From NCBI GenBank assembly GCA_963662175.1, contig OY759227.1, positions 5,178,501 through 5,242,500 of the forward strand: 64,000 nucleotides of DNA. Reading direction: 5' to 3'. Below are positions 33,396 through 43,078 of the stretch, in pieces. The notes under the pieces are model-generated. The model was not told the origin of the DNA. It did not search any database and worked only from the letters and a program-made list of their open reading frames with translations. The DNA is from Aradus depressus (taxonomy: Eukaryota; Arthropoda; Insecta; Hemiptera; Aradidae). The position numbers and the translations under genes were made by a program. Position 1 is the stretch's first letter, and the number at the start of each line of letters is the position of its first letter.

Positions 33396-33564
33396 ATCCT
33401 CTTCGCCAATTTTTACAGAAGCTCATAGGATTCAATCATCAAAACACTTAATGTATTCAGTAAAAACAAATAAGTTGTCTTTATCTCCGAATGATAATAA
33501 GCGTATTATTTTGGCCGATGGTGTGTCAACACTTTCAATAAGACATAAAGATGCTGCTGTGTAA
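33396..33564 (+). pseudogene. DNA polymerase B of fossil A: C-terminus
   Basis: The polymerase frame interrupted at 24563 resumes after the gypsy target duplication and runs to TAA 33562-33564. The visible motifs IQSSKHLMYSVKTNK and SPNDNKRIILADGVSTL are the standard C-terminal signature of Polinton polymerases (YTxxxNKxxLSxxDDKRxI). The exact rejoining across 8.8 kb independently confirms the boundaries of gypsy element 2. Confidence 0.88.
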
Positions 33565-33671
33565 TTTTTTTTTCTTTAGGTTCTTCATTACGCATTTTCA
33601 TTTACATCATAAGATAACATTTGTTGGATAATAAATAAAAGAAATATATTATTCTTTTTTTTTTTTTAAAG

Positions 33672-34062
33672 ACTTTATAATTTTGTAAAAATATAACTGA
33701 ATATAATTGTTTTTAAGATAGTGCTTATGTGAAATATAAAATTGTTATTAAGAATAATACTGACCTATACGTACAGAGTGCTGCTGTAAAATTGCTTTAA
33801 TTATGTAAAAATATAACTGAATATAATTGTTTTTAAGATAGTACTTATGTGAAATATAAAATTGTTATTAAGAATAATATTGACCTATACGTACAGAATT
33901 CAGCTGTAAAATTGCTTTAATTATGTAAAAATATAACGGAATATAATTGTTTTTAAGATAGTACTTATGTGAAATATGAAATTGTTATTAAGAATAATAC
34001 TGACCTATACGTACCGAATGCTGCTGTAAAATTGTTTTAGTGTGTGAACTATAAATGTATAT
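33672..34062. repeat. Tandem repeat, 120 bp period, about 3.2 copies
   Basis: The string GTAAAAATATAAC recurs at 33684, 33804 and 33924, exactly 120 bp apart, with few substitutions between copies and a decaying fourth copy near 34035. It lies 100 bp beyond the polymerase stop of fossil A, where a Polinton terminal repeat could be expected. No inverted partner was found. Confidence 0.9.
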
Positions 34063-34695
34063 AATTGTTTTAAGATAATACTGAACTGTTCAAAAAAAAA
34101 ATTTGTTTATTATAGAAATTAAAGTTATTATATTTAAGTATTTTTTATTTTGATTTAACCCTTCTCACTAAATAAGTAGTATAAGACTACATTGAAATAG
34201 TATAAAATATTAGAAGATATGTTCCTAAGAAGTGACTGTTGTTGTGTTGGGGAGAGCGGAAAGTTCTTGAGGTTAAGAGGAGTGAAAAAATTTGATCGAG
34301 TGGGGGCTCTCTGGTTAGGCCTCCTTCAACACAGTTGAGCGCCCTCAAGGAATTTTTTTGGTATAGGGGCGCATTGCTATACATTGTCTATGCAAAAGTG
34401 GTGTAGCTAGGGAAGTACATTAATTTATTGCTAGGGAGGTTGGCTGAGTGTACTCACTAAATTTAAATAAACTCTAGAATTGATATTTCGTGTAAAAGGA
34501 CGTGCGTCCGGTAGATAAGACCCCCCGTTCAATCAAGACTTCTGCCTCACAATTCTGATTTATATTTCATATTATTACTAAAAACACTATAAAAATCATT
34601 AAACCTTTTTAAATACAGTGTAACATACCCAATGATATATATGTGAAGAGTGGTTGGCTACTTTAAAAACATGAAATATATATATTAACGTTAAG

Positions 34696-34731
<36 letters not shown>

Positions 34732-37163
34732 CTGTGACCAGCTGTTTACAACATTTTAATACGGAAAGCGTATTCAAAAAAAAAAAATTAATTGCTACAC
34801 TATCTATAAATATATATAAAAGTCCTATCAAGAACGTTATGAAGTTCTGTATTACTTAATAAACTGACTGGAAAAAGAAAAATATTTGCCAGGAAGGTCT
34901 GTAGTAAAACAGTAATATAAATGATATTATATTTATAAAAAAATAGCATTTAAAATAACGTACATGATTGATCTTTAGAAGACCTGATGCTGGCCTATGG
35001 TGGGTGGTGGACTGGTAGAAGCAGGGAGAGGACCGTTGTTATCTGGTAGTCTTTTCCTGGTGCGTATCTCTCCCCCATCCACGGTCGTATATCACCTATG
35101 GATCTACGAGGGCTAGAAAAGTCTCGTTTCGATTTTTGCATTGGTTATTTTATTAGCTTTCTATCGGTACTAAATACTTCCGAAAAACATGGACATAAAT
35201 ATATGTTATAATGAAATAAATTCAAAAATTAAATTGTATGTTACCACAAATGTTACTATATATGTACGTTATAAATTGATCAATACTAGTATATGAATAC
35301 ATCGTTCGATCAGTTCGTAAGTTTGATGAGCCCCTCTAACTGTGAACTTTACATATATCAGAGGAACCACATTGCTAGCCGTACTACGTATTATCATACT
35401 TACTCCATACCTCAGAGGAATCACATTGTATAAAACCACAGTGTCAATACTTAGAGCTTCACAGGGGAGCCTCAGACGGGTGTCACATGGGTACTCTCAT
35501 CTCTGATACTTACTATGTATTATGTATTCTGGCATCATTTGGATGCTTCCTACTTTTTGTTTACCTTTAGACCTATTTTGATAGAGTAGTCAAAAAATTA
35601 AATATACTAGAATATTAAATTATTATAAGAATATTAAATTGTAGAGATGCTGGTGAGAAGCAGCCCAAGCGAGGGCTGGAGATGAAAAGCAGCTCAAGTG
35701 AAATTAAGCTATATACACAAAGCATGTAAAATAATTTAAGTTAAATATACCACATCTTGACCGAAGAATGTCTCCATGAGACCCCTGGAAAGGTACCTCT
35801 AGTCTTAAAGAGTATTATAGAGCTAGGGGGAAGTGTGTTGTAGATTCAAGTATCGTACTGGGTATGATGAAAATGTCGTATGTACGGGAATGTGTTCTAC
35901 ATCCAGAGTAATGTGGTGATTTAAGTTCTGGGTTGTAGGTTCTTAGTCCAAAAATATAGTTATGCTAAATTAATATTGGCAATAGGTAGGGTGATGATTT
36001 CGCAAATATCTAAATGACAAAATGATATTTAAGTACTTGAAGAAAAAATAAATGGTGCTGATCTTAATTTGGGTACTGTTGAAAGTAGTATCCAAAAAGC
36101 GGGTACGGGAACAGGTAACCTCCCGCTGGTTATCCACTGTCTCCTTGATGTCAGTGGTGCCTCAGTCCCACTATCCATTATATATATTGTAGTGTGTCGT
36201 TTTGACCACCACATGTATTTATAGTATTGTATCAAAATCAAGGGGGGGGTAAATATTTTTGATATTAATTAATCGTATTGATAAAAATAAATAAGGGTGA
36301 TATCGATTGATAAAAAAGTAAAGTCAATCGATACCACATAAGGATAAAATAATAGATTCAAAAAAAAAAAAAAAGAACTCTTTAATTTATAATATGTAAA
36401 AAAAAAAAATAATAAAAGAACTGTAAGGTTGGATAATCAAAATTTTAAATAAAATTTTTATAAAAGGATGATTAGGATTTAGATATCATGAGAGCAATGA
36501 TAAAAAAATGGTAGACGGAGAGTTTTTTTTGGTTCTGGCTAGGAACGACTTGTTGGTGAGCCAATTTTTCTTCCATGTGAGTTCAGTGGTCAGGGATAAG
36601 TTCATTTTTATATGAGGATGTAGAGAAGAAGACGGATATTGAAGCTGGAACATCTACAGCCAAACTGTGGGTCAAGCTGAAGGCTACCTACAACCTACAG
36701 CACTGGATTCAAGGAGCACGAGGAGAAAAGTCTGGGAGACGAGGCATGGAGACCACAAGGCGTTTTCCTAGGATGTAAAATTTATCCTAAACCATCGTAA
36801 AACCACCACAACAGGTAGATGTCAAATAATCATTGTAATAAAAAAAAAAAAAAAAGATCCGAAATACTGAATAAAAGATAGGGATATTTTTTTTTGTAAA
36901 ATTTTTTAATATTTTTTCGAATAAATAAAAAAATATAATTGTTATGTAAATTATCTATGTTTTTCTATATACTTTTCGTCCGCCACCTTCCACTTACTAG
37001 TCATAATAATAGAACCCTGAGTCCCTATGTTTATGATCTTAAATTTTAACCAAGGAAATTTTTATATTATTCTTTATAGTAGGTTGTTTTCAGGGCGTAT
37101 CTATTAGTCCCGAAGGGGACTTTAAAATTTAAATGTTAACGTGCTGTAGTAGAAGCACTGTAA
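34063..37163. other. AT-rich intergenic region without recognised genes
   Basis: Three kilobases between the two Polinton-like fossils. Short frames at 34187-34384 and 36029-36241 have no recognisable content. A TA microsatellite lies at 34698-34730. Two related 16 bp strings (CAGAGGAACCACATTG and CAGAGGAATCACATTG) occur about 60 bp apart near 35360-35430. Several A runs are present. Nothing here could be assigned to a family. Confidence 0.55.
34698..34730. repeat. TA dinucleotide microsatellite
   Basis: An uninterrupted run of about 16 TA units. Confidence 0.95.
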
Positions 37164-37273
37164 CAATATATATATATATATATTTTCTTTTTTTCTTCCC
37201 ATGTCTTGAGTCTAGAGCCTCGCCCTGTGGTGAATACCCTTGTTCAAGGGCACCCGTCTCCCGCTCTCCCCAT
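37164..37273 (+). repeat. Left inverted-repeat candidate of fossil B
   Basis: The sequence from CAATATATA through CCATGTCTTGAGTCTAGA, GCCTCGCCCTGTGGTG and TTGTTCAAGGGCACCCGTCT to CTCTCCCCAT is found inverted at 50328-50438 with few differences. The two copies lie just outside the outermost genes of fossil B. They are candidate terminal inverted repeats. The alternative is two independent insertions of a short SINE-like repeat with a TA-rich tail. No matching 6 bp target duplication is visible. Confidence 0.6.
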
Positions 37274-37367
37274 ATTAATAAGAAAATAAGACGCCAGTCT
37301 GCACTCAGACATGGAGAGATTTACCATCTTCTTACAGAAGCTGTAAGAGTTGAAAAAGGAAATTCAA

Positions 37368-37569
37368 ATGTTTGAGAAAAAACGAAAAAATCAGAAAGAG
37401 ATCAAGGAGCTCGAAGATAGTTTCAAAATACTGAAAATTAGAGACAGGTAAGTATTTAGAATATGATCACTTTAACTGCTGCTGTAAAACTAAAGTAGTA
37501 AATGCATTTATTTTCTTCCGTTTTAGGCATGAAGAGATAGACCGGGTGGAGCTTCTGCAATCGGGTTAA
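37368..37569 (+). CDS. 3' part of a small spliced coiled-coil gene, hypothetical
   Basis: The frame from ATG 37368 (or from a lost upstream exon) is a highly charged helix with FEKKRKNQKEIKELEDSFK. It continues through a perfect donor GACAG/GTAAGT at 37447/37448 and an acceptor TTCCGTTTTAG ending at 37526, into a short exon ending in TAA at 37567-37569. The 79 nt intron keeps the frame. An in-frame TAA lies shortly upstream of the ATG, so the true 5' end may be another exon. It lies between the left repeat and the convergent DFQGF-type gene. The function is unknown. Confidence 0.45.
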
Positions 37570-37654
37570 CGTTACCTCACCCTCTATTCCCCTGCCTCAA
37601 AAAATAAAAAAAAGGTTATAAATAAATAAAAAAGAATAATGTAATAAACATTTA

Positions 37655-38650
37655 TTATCTCAAAAAAGTACATAATTTCATTGTATTTTCAATGCACAGT
37701 TTACAGTTCTTTATCATAGTAGTGGAGCAATCAGGTTGATCACGTGATGACAAGGTGTTATGACGAATACATCGTTGACATTTTTGAAAGTCCGGGTCTT
37801 CTTTCCAACTTTGAGGCAAATCATCCCATCTCGTGTCGATAACAAAATCATAGTTGTGTAAGAGTAAAAGTTGTGGGATATCCTGTAACTCTTCTCTAGT
37901 TATTAACCAAATATCAGACAAAGGCTTAGAAAATACTTGACCCATGATGATAGCAAGTTGTAGATCAACTGAAGATTCATAAGCCCTTTTCAGCGAACCA
38001 AAAACATTTCGGGCTGTGTTGTTTATGAAACGTTTAGGGACAACATTTTTGAGATGTATCCATTTTCAGTCCGCAATAGATACATTTAACAAAATCTCCA
38101 AAATATCGGATAAAACCATTGAAGCCTAACAGTTGATTTGAAGAATTGAATGTTTTAAGTCGTATTTGTTCATTATGAAAGTCCACTTTTGTCGGGTTTA
38201 ATTTGATCCAGGTAGCCAATCGGGAAGCTTGATCAAGGGAGCATACATATGTCATACCATAATGATAATTACACTTTACTTTACTTTCAGGCAAATGCTT
38301 TAAAGACGGACAATCAAAATCCTGCAGTTCGTAAACCGGTAGTGCAATTAGTTCTTCAAGGAATTTATATTTCTCTAGTCCTTTAGCCCAAAGGTAGTCA
38401 TAGGACGATGTAGCGGAACAAAGGTGTTCTTCTAGGCGTGAATAGTCTATAAGTCCAAATGACCAGTCAATATTGTGTAGATGCTCTTTAACCCATACGT
38501 TATCACTTCTGCTGCTGATACCCTCGTCTTGCTCAGGAGATTTGAAGAACCAATGGTTCATGTAATAATATCCAAAATAGTAACTTCTTTGATAATATAT
38601 TTTCCTTTATCGAAGAAACCTTGAAAGTCAACTACAGCGGACGAATTCAT
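37655..38650 (-). pseudogene. DFQGF-type Polinton-associated gene with BIR-like tail
   Basis: ATG 38650 starts with a VVDFQGFF motif and KGKYIIKEV, then a frameshift near 38585. The frame 38561-38034 has NIDWSFGLIDYSRLEE, YDYLWAKGLEKYKFLEEL and LQDFDCPSLKHLPESK. These are hallmarks of a conserved unknown insect protein common beside Polinton-type genes; the D...D/KG pattern recalls an RNase H-like fold (inference). Its last part, RLKTF...GFNGFIRYFGDFVKCIYCG, resembles the first half of a BIR zinc domain, with the C-x2-C pair but without the later His and Cys. After a shift near 38035 a further open stretch with Cys pairs CQRC and CKLC runs to 37655. The role is unknown. Confidence 0.6.
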
Positions 38651-38677
38651 GTTCTCTCTTGGGCTGCTAGCAACTAA

Positions 38678-39913
38678 CTAAACCTTTCTCACAAGACCTG
38701 TCAGGGGATTATACTCAACTAAGCAATCATGTAAAATGAGACAATAAGCCCGAGTGTTGGCGAGAAAATTGGATCCCACTTCAAACTCGAGCCTTATAAC
38801 CACCGACCCCGTTTGTAGATTTTCACTTTGTTTCGAACAGTCAGTTACAATTATCGGTGCTAACTCATCAAATTCATGTCTAGACAATAGTGGTTTTCCG
38901 TGAAGGGTCCCATAATAACTTGGTTGAAACTTTAAATACATGACATAAAGGAGAGCAAACTGACCTTTAGGAAAGTCTAATTTGAGGTCATCGTATGGAT
39001 ACGATTCTGAATTGAGATGTAATTTAACATTTGTTAATTTACAATTGTCGAATTGACTACAGTCGGCATTCTTAGTATCATATCTGTTTGTTTGGAAGGC
39101 GACTATCACGTAACGAGGATTTTCAAGTTGAGATGTCTTGACTGACCAATTGTGCTTGTTCGTTTCTCCTAGATTTGGATAATCTAGCAATTCCCAGGTT
39201 CTAAAGGGTACAGATATAGGATGCCCCCGATCAATAATACGTAGAAGTTTTAAACGTTCTTCGTCCGAGACCTTTACATGAGGAACTTTCCACAGTAATT
39301 TTTCCAATTTAATTTAAACATTATCCGATTCCCGTACAGAGTTAATGTCGTGACGACTTCTAAGGAGTATGAGCTCTAAGTTAACGTTCATAATAATTTT
39401 ACAATAATCCTCGAATACCCCCATCAAAGTATTTAATGGTAAGCAAACATTAAAATAACAATTTTTGTCGATTGACAAAGTTCCATCCTTTGTAGGCTTC
39501 ACCCAACCTGCGTTTTCCAACCCCCTCAATACATCGGGAGTGTACGATATGTATCCCTTCAGAGTACTTGTGAAACCAGGATTACGCACACGGTCAATCT
39601 CTGAACCATTCCATTCCATTCTGATTTCAGAAAATAGAAACGAAAATCTATTATTTGTCAATTTCACTGACGTCGGTCGTGAGGTTGTGATCCCATCGGC
39701 TCCAGTTACTTGTTTTGATAGGTGACCTTCCAGATAGAGGAAACTTTGTGAGGGTAAAATGAAAACATTTTGTTGGTGAATTGGTATCCTAATCTCATCG
39801 GAATTATTTAATGAAGACAATGAATATGGTGTGTAGGAATGAAATTCGTAGCTACTTAAACTGTCATCAAAAAGTACATCGTCTGTGACATTTAGAATAC
39901 TCTTACTTCCCAT
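38678..39913 (-). pseudogene. Major capsid protein, double-jelly-roll type (copy B)
   Basis: From ATG 39913 to the stop near 38678, 412 codons are interrupted by a single TAA at 39314-39316. The order of blocks is LFDDSLSSYEFHSYTPY, SDEIRIPIHQQNVF, RMEWNGSEIDRVRNPG, NTLMGVFEDYCKII, then in the second half RYVIVAFQTNRYDT, SYPYDDLKLDFPKGQFA and FLANTRAYCLILHDCLVEYN. Two tandem jelly rolls are expected, as in DJR-like capsid proteins. This is the better-preserved copy and shows that copy A lost its C-terminal part. The start overlaps the tiny upstream ORF by 11 bases. Confidence 0.85.
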
Positions 39914-40058
39914 GGTGTACTATACGAAAACCTAACCGTTGCAAAAATCGTGCGTTGCTAGCTGTTAACTGCTTCATATGCTTCGGTCTACTGAACTTCG
40001 GTGATTGCGGTCTCAACATTTTATTGAATGCTGTATGACTAGTGAAATCAATGCCCAT
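39903..40058 (-). CDS. Tiny basic protein between penton and capsid genes (copy B)
   Basis: A 51-residue ORF starts with MGIDF, with PKFSRPKHMKQLT and NARFLQRLGFRI. It overlaps the penton stop by 11 bases and the capsid ATG by 11 bases. The homologue in fossil A has the same start, core and overlaps. The coding stretch is intact in both copies while the surrounding capsid genes have stops, though at this length chance survival is possible. Confidence 0.7.
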   Translation of the reverse strand: MGIDFTSHTAFNKMLRPQSPKFSRPKHMKQLTASNARFLQRLGFRIVHHGK

Positions 40059-40650
40059 CGTATTTTTTTAAATGCAGCCTGACAGTTATTGTTTCTCCCC
40101 GAAAATTAATAAGCCTACCGTCTTGATCCACAATGCGCACAGTAATATTATTGATTACTTTGACGGTGACTGGCAAGTAAATGATCGGTGATGGTGTTTC
40201 AACAATCTTATATCCAGGTTCAACTGTAGGAAAAAATTCGTAGATAGTATGAACAGCCTCGCTACTCCTATACGAACCAGAAGCAATGTTACAATCTACC
40301 GCAATGGAATTAACTTTATTAATGTTAACAACACCTGGAGATGTATGAAAAGTGTTAACTGTAGTATTGAGTGTTGTTGGCTTTTCCCAGCCCAACAGTG
40401 AACCAATCGAATGAGGTTTCCCATTAGTTCCAAAGTACACAGGAGCAGAAGACTTTAGCTCAGATGTTAATGTATTATTATTTGCTTCTGTAATGCGATT
40501 ATGTCTTTTCATTTCTTCTAATCGTGCGCGTGCGTCTTTGGCCTCAGTAACCGCTTTTGATATAGCTGAAGCACCGCCAGCCAAACTGCCAAGCGCTGCC
40601 AATCCAGCAAAAAGAGACATCAAAAAAGGTAGTATTCCACCGCTTTTCGG
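40048..40650 (-). pseudogene. In-frame deletion fusion of pX-like tail and penton-like protein (copy B)
   Basis: The reading frame begins with GGILPFLMSLFAGLAALGS and the helix EARARLEEMKRHN-type segment (DARARLEEMKRHN here), which in fossil A is the C-terminal part of the PLA2/pX protein. It then passes without a stop into NNNTLTSEL, IGSLLGW, YEFFPTVEPGYKIVETPSP and VRIVDQDGRLINF, the penton-like protein. The rest of the pX tail, the whole protease gene and the penton N-terminus are missing. The PLA2 domain upstream is also gone and a TAG precedes the GGILPF block. The simplest reading is two internal deletions in this copy. Confidence 0.8.
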
Positions 40651-40672
40651 CTAATCTCTTAGTTGTTAAAAA

Positions 40673-41365
40673 ATGCACTTCAAGGAACAACTACACCGTT
40701 TAGATATTAATGATGTATTTGAAAACAAGGCTGAAGACAGATTTCAACGCCATGGTCCTCTATTGCCCAATAGTATACGAGGATTAATCTGTGGACCGTC
40801 AGGATGTGGAAAAACCAACTTAATGATTAATTTATTGCTCAGTGAAAATGGTCTCCGATTTGCGCACTTATACATCTTTAATAGGACCTTGCCACAGCAT
40901 AAATATGGTCAATTAAAGGAAATACTTGATAGTGTTCCTGAAATAGGCTACAATACGTACGATGATTCAGAACAAATAATGTCCCCACTCGAAGCAAAGA
41001 AAAATGCCATTTTTGTTTTCGATGATGTTTCTTTAGAGCGTCAAAATATAATAAGACAATATTTTAGTATGGGCAGACATCAAAATTTAGATTCATGGTT
41101 TCTAAACCAATCTTATACAAAAATACCTAAACACCTGATACGGGACAATGCAAATTTCATAGTGCTTTTTCAGCAGGATGATCTGAACATTAAACATGTC
41201 TATAATGATCATGTTAGTTTCCCAGATATAGATTTTCAAAAATTTAAAGAAATTTGTTTTCATTGCTGGAGGAATAACCCATATGGCTTCATTGTTATAG
41301 ATAAGACTAAAGATCTGAACGACGGAAGGTTCCGTAAAGGCTTTGACACATTCATAATACCATAA
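40673..41365 (+). CDS. FtsK/HerA-type DNA-packaging ATPase (copy B), intact
   Basis: A 230-codon frame from ATG 40673 to TAA 41363-41365 without lesions. Walker A GPSGCGKT is at residues 41-48 and Walker B AIFVFDD at 112-118, followed by the conserved YFSMGRHQNLDSWFLNQS region with sensor residues, and a C-terminal NPYGFIVIDKTKD block. It belongs to the A32/FtsK-HerA packaging ATPases of Polintons, adintoviruses and virophages, which drive DNA into capsids. Length matches the family. It is the only long intact core gene of fossil B, which may be chance. Confidence 0.9.
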   Translation: MHFKEQLHRLDINDVFENKAEDRFQRHGPLLPNSIRGLICGPSGCGKTNLMINLLLSENGLRFAHLYIFNRTLPQHKYGQLKEILDSVPEIGYNTYDDSEQIMSPLEAKKNAIFVFDDVSLERQNIIRQYFSMGRHQNLDSWFLNQSYTKIPKHLIRDNANFIVLFQQDDLNIKHVYNDHVSFPDIDFQKFKEICFHCWRNNPYGFIVIDKTKDLNDGRFRKGFDTFIIP

Positions 41366-41401
41366 AAAGCAATACATTGTATGTGTTCACATCGGTCAAT
41401 A

Positions 41402-42502
41402 ATGGACCGTAAAGCAATGCAGAGCATCGTAGAGAAGAGCAAGGACTTAGAAAAAAATTCAAGGATCTTAAGAGAGGAATAATACATACACAAGAGCAAT
41501 TAGAACAAAGCGCTGCGCCGATAACCAAACCACTGAAGCTACTTACAGAACATATTATTAAACATACACCAAAAGAAGATCATTCATCCGTTAAACTTCC
41601 ACTAGAACCGACGAAAGGGGAGCATGCACTATTTCATTCTACTCCATACAGATTACCTGATACATCTAAAAGTGTAAAACCTGAAGTCAGCCCATGCAGA
41701 TTGTCTAAAAGACAAAAGGAAGTACCTGAGGTTGAAGAGCCAAGTATTTATCATCGAATAACATTACCCCTCTTGCAAGACTCACCAGTCGTACAAGAGC
41801 TACAACTTCCACAAACACCTAAGGAAGATGTGTTTGAATATGAAACACCGTCAACACTTATTGAAGAGGTTTCACAGCTTACTCAGCGGATTAACAGCGG
41901 AGGGCAAAGACGTATTAATGCAAAGTCTGAGGAACTGCAATATTGGTGAAAATATGCATCCTTATTTATTACAATATCTGGAGGGTAAAACATAGGATCC
42001 GGATAAACGTTATGGGATGCGTTTTCTTTCTACTGGCGGTTTGGCAATAGGTAATGTCACAATTGACGGGGACGACTTAAATGTGGGTGGAGAGTGGTTT
42101 GAAGGCACACCCGGCTTGTTTGAGTTGTTGTCTCCTAAGGTCTACACTGATTCGGATCTGATTGCATATAAGACTATTCTAGAGAAAACCAATGCATCTA
42201 GACAAAGTTACAGCAAAGAAAAGGGTATAAATCATAACAAAGGAGATAAATATTTGAAAATTATTTCAAAATTATTTCCTCCTAAGCCTGCATCTAAATA
42301 TATTAAACAAAAAGCAAAAGTCGGAGTAGGTATCGATTGGATGCAAGATGGTCAGTTTTCATATGTTTACTGGGATGACCCAAATCAGTTAGTGCTAAGG
42401 CTTAGATTATTATATGCATCCTCGGTTGCAGGGCATTCAGGCCACAGCAACGAGATAGCTTCTATCATCGACGAATTACGTGAGGCACATATTATTTATT
42501 GA
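41402..42502 (+). pseudogene. DUF8207-type protein of Polinton-like elements (copy B)
   Basis: ATG 41402 opens a basic N-terminal helix, with a frameshift near 41450. A Pro/Glu-rich linker runs to 41949, followed by a shift near 41935 and a TAG at about 41992-41994. The C-terminal domain (42017-42502) is open and shows MRFLSTGGLAIGNVTIDGDD, WFEGTPGLFELL, WDDPNQLVLRLRLLYASS and SNEIASIIDELREAHIIY. The same architecture and position occur in fossil A. The function is unknown. Its constant place between ATPase and fibre genes suggests a structural or morphogenesis role (inference). Confidence 0.8.
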
Positions 42503-42579
42503 ACAGAACACAATTCCTATATAAGCACGTTAAAGTTGTTAAATTTCATTAGTTGTCATGATTGACAAATTCGGACGAC

Positions 42580-43078
42580 ATGCCGCTAAAAAACGTTATC
42601 GTCCCTAAAAGAAGTTTCAAAAGTGAAAATAATACTCGATGAAAACTTCATAGATGTAGGAAAAAGAAGGATTATCAATGTTAAAAATCCTACGAATGAG
42701 AACGACGCCACTCCTAAATCGTACGTAGATAACTTGGGGGTACATTTAATTAATTTAGCCAACTGGCCGGGAAACTATATTAACGTTGCTGGTAAACGTC
42801 TTGTAAACGTTTCGGAACCAAAGGACTCCTATGACGTGGTTTCAAAGGGGTTTACGGAATCAGTTACTCTTGTCAAGTCACCTGACAGCAAGAGTGCTTT
42901 AAAAACCAATATGTATGATGCACACAAAACTCGAATAACAAACGTGTGGAACCCCATTGAACCACAAGACGTTGTAACTCTCAGCTACCTCTTCCAATTG
43001 CTAAAAAGTTATGTCACCAGGGAAGAGATCCGTGAAACAAATCGTAGTGGACGAGTTGCATACACCAGCACGCATTAA
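42580..43078 (+). pseudogene. Fibre-like protein with three tail-fibre repeats
   Basis: ATG 42580 starts a short basic leader; a frameshift near 42640 shifts into the frame ending at TAA 43076-43078. That frame carries three copies of a motif about 44 residues apart: KRRIINVKNPTNENDATPKS, GKRLVNVSEPKDSYDVVSK and KTRITNVWNPIEPQDVVTLS. The R-I-x-N-V-x-x-P-x-x-x-x-D-V/A-x-T/S pattern is typical of phage and viral tail-fibre trimers. By position, after the ATPase and DUF8207 genes, it could encode a vertex fibre or spike for receptor contact. This is inference from the repeat pattern. No counterpart was found in fossil A, where a Jockey Gag fragment occupies this place. Confidence 0.65.

Larger units (their letters stand above)
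12733..33564. mobile_element. Polinton/Maverick (adintovirus-like) fossil A
   Basis: A cluster of virus-type genes: minus-strand major capsid protein, tiny basic ORF, penton-like protein, adenain-type protease and PLA2/pX protein, followed by plus-strand packaging ATPase, DUF8207 protein and family B polymerase. This set is diagnostic for Polintons and adintovirus-like elements. The left end is cut by gypsy element 1 within the capsid gene, and no integrase or terminal repeat was found for this copy. The polymerase contains three insertions: an RT fragment, a 1.7 kb unknown segment, and a gypsy with a nested LINE. Each gene carries stops or frameshifts except the PLA2/pX frame, the tiny ORF and the small spliced gene. 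Confidence 0.88.

Noticed and set aside
36029..36241. 70-codon minus-strand frame in the intergenic region
   Set aside because: No conservation, domain or regulatory context; chance frame.
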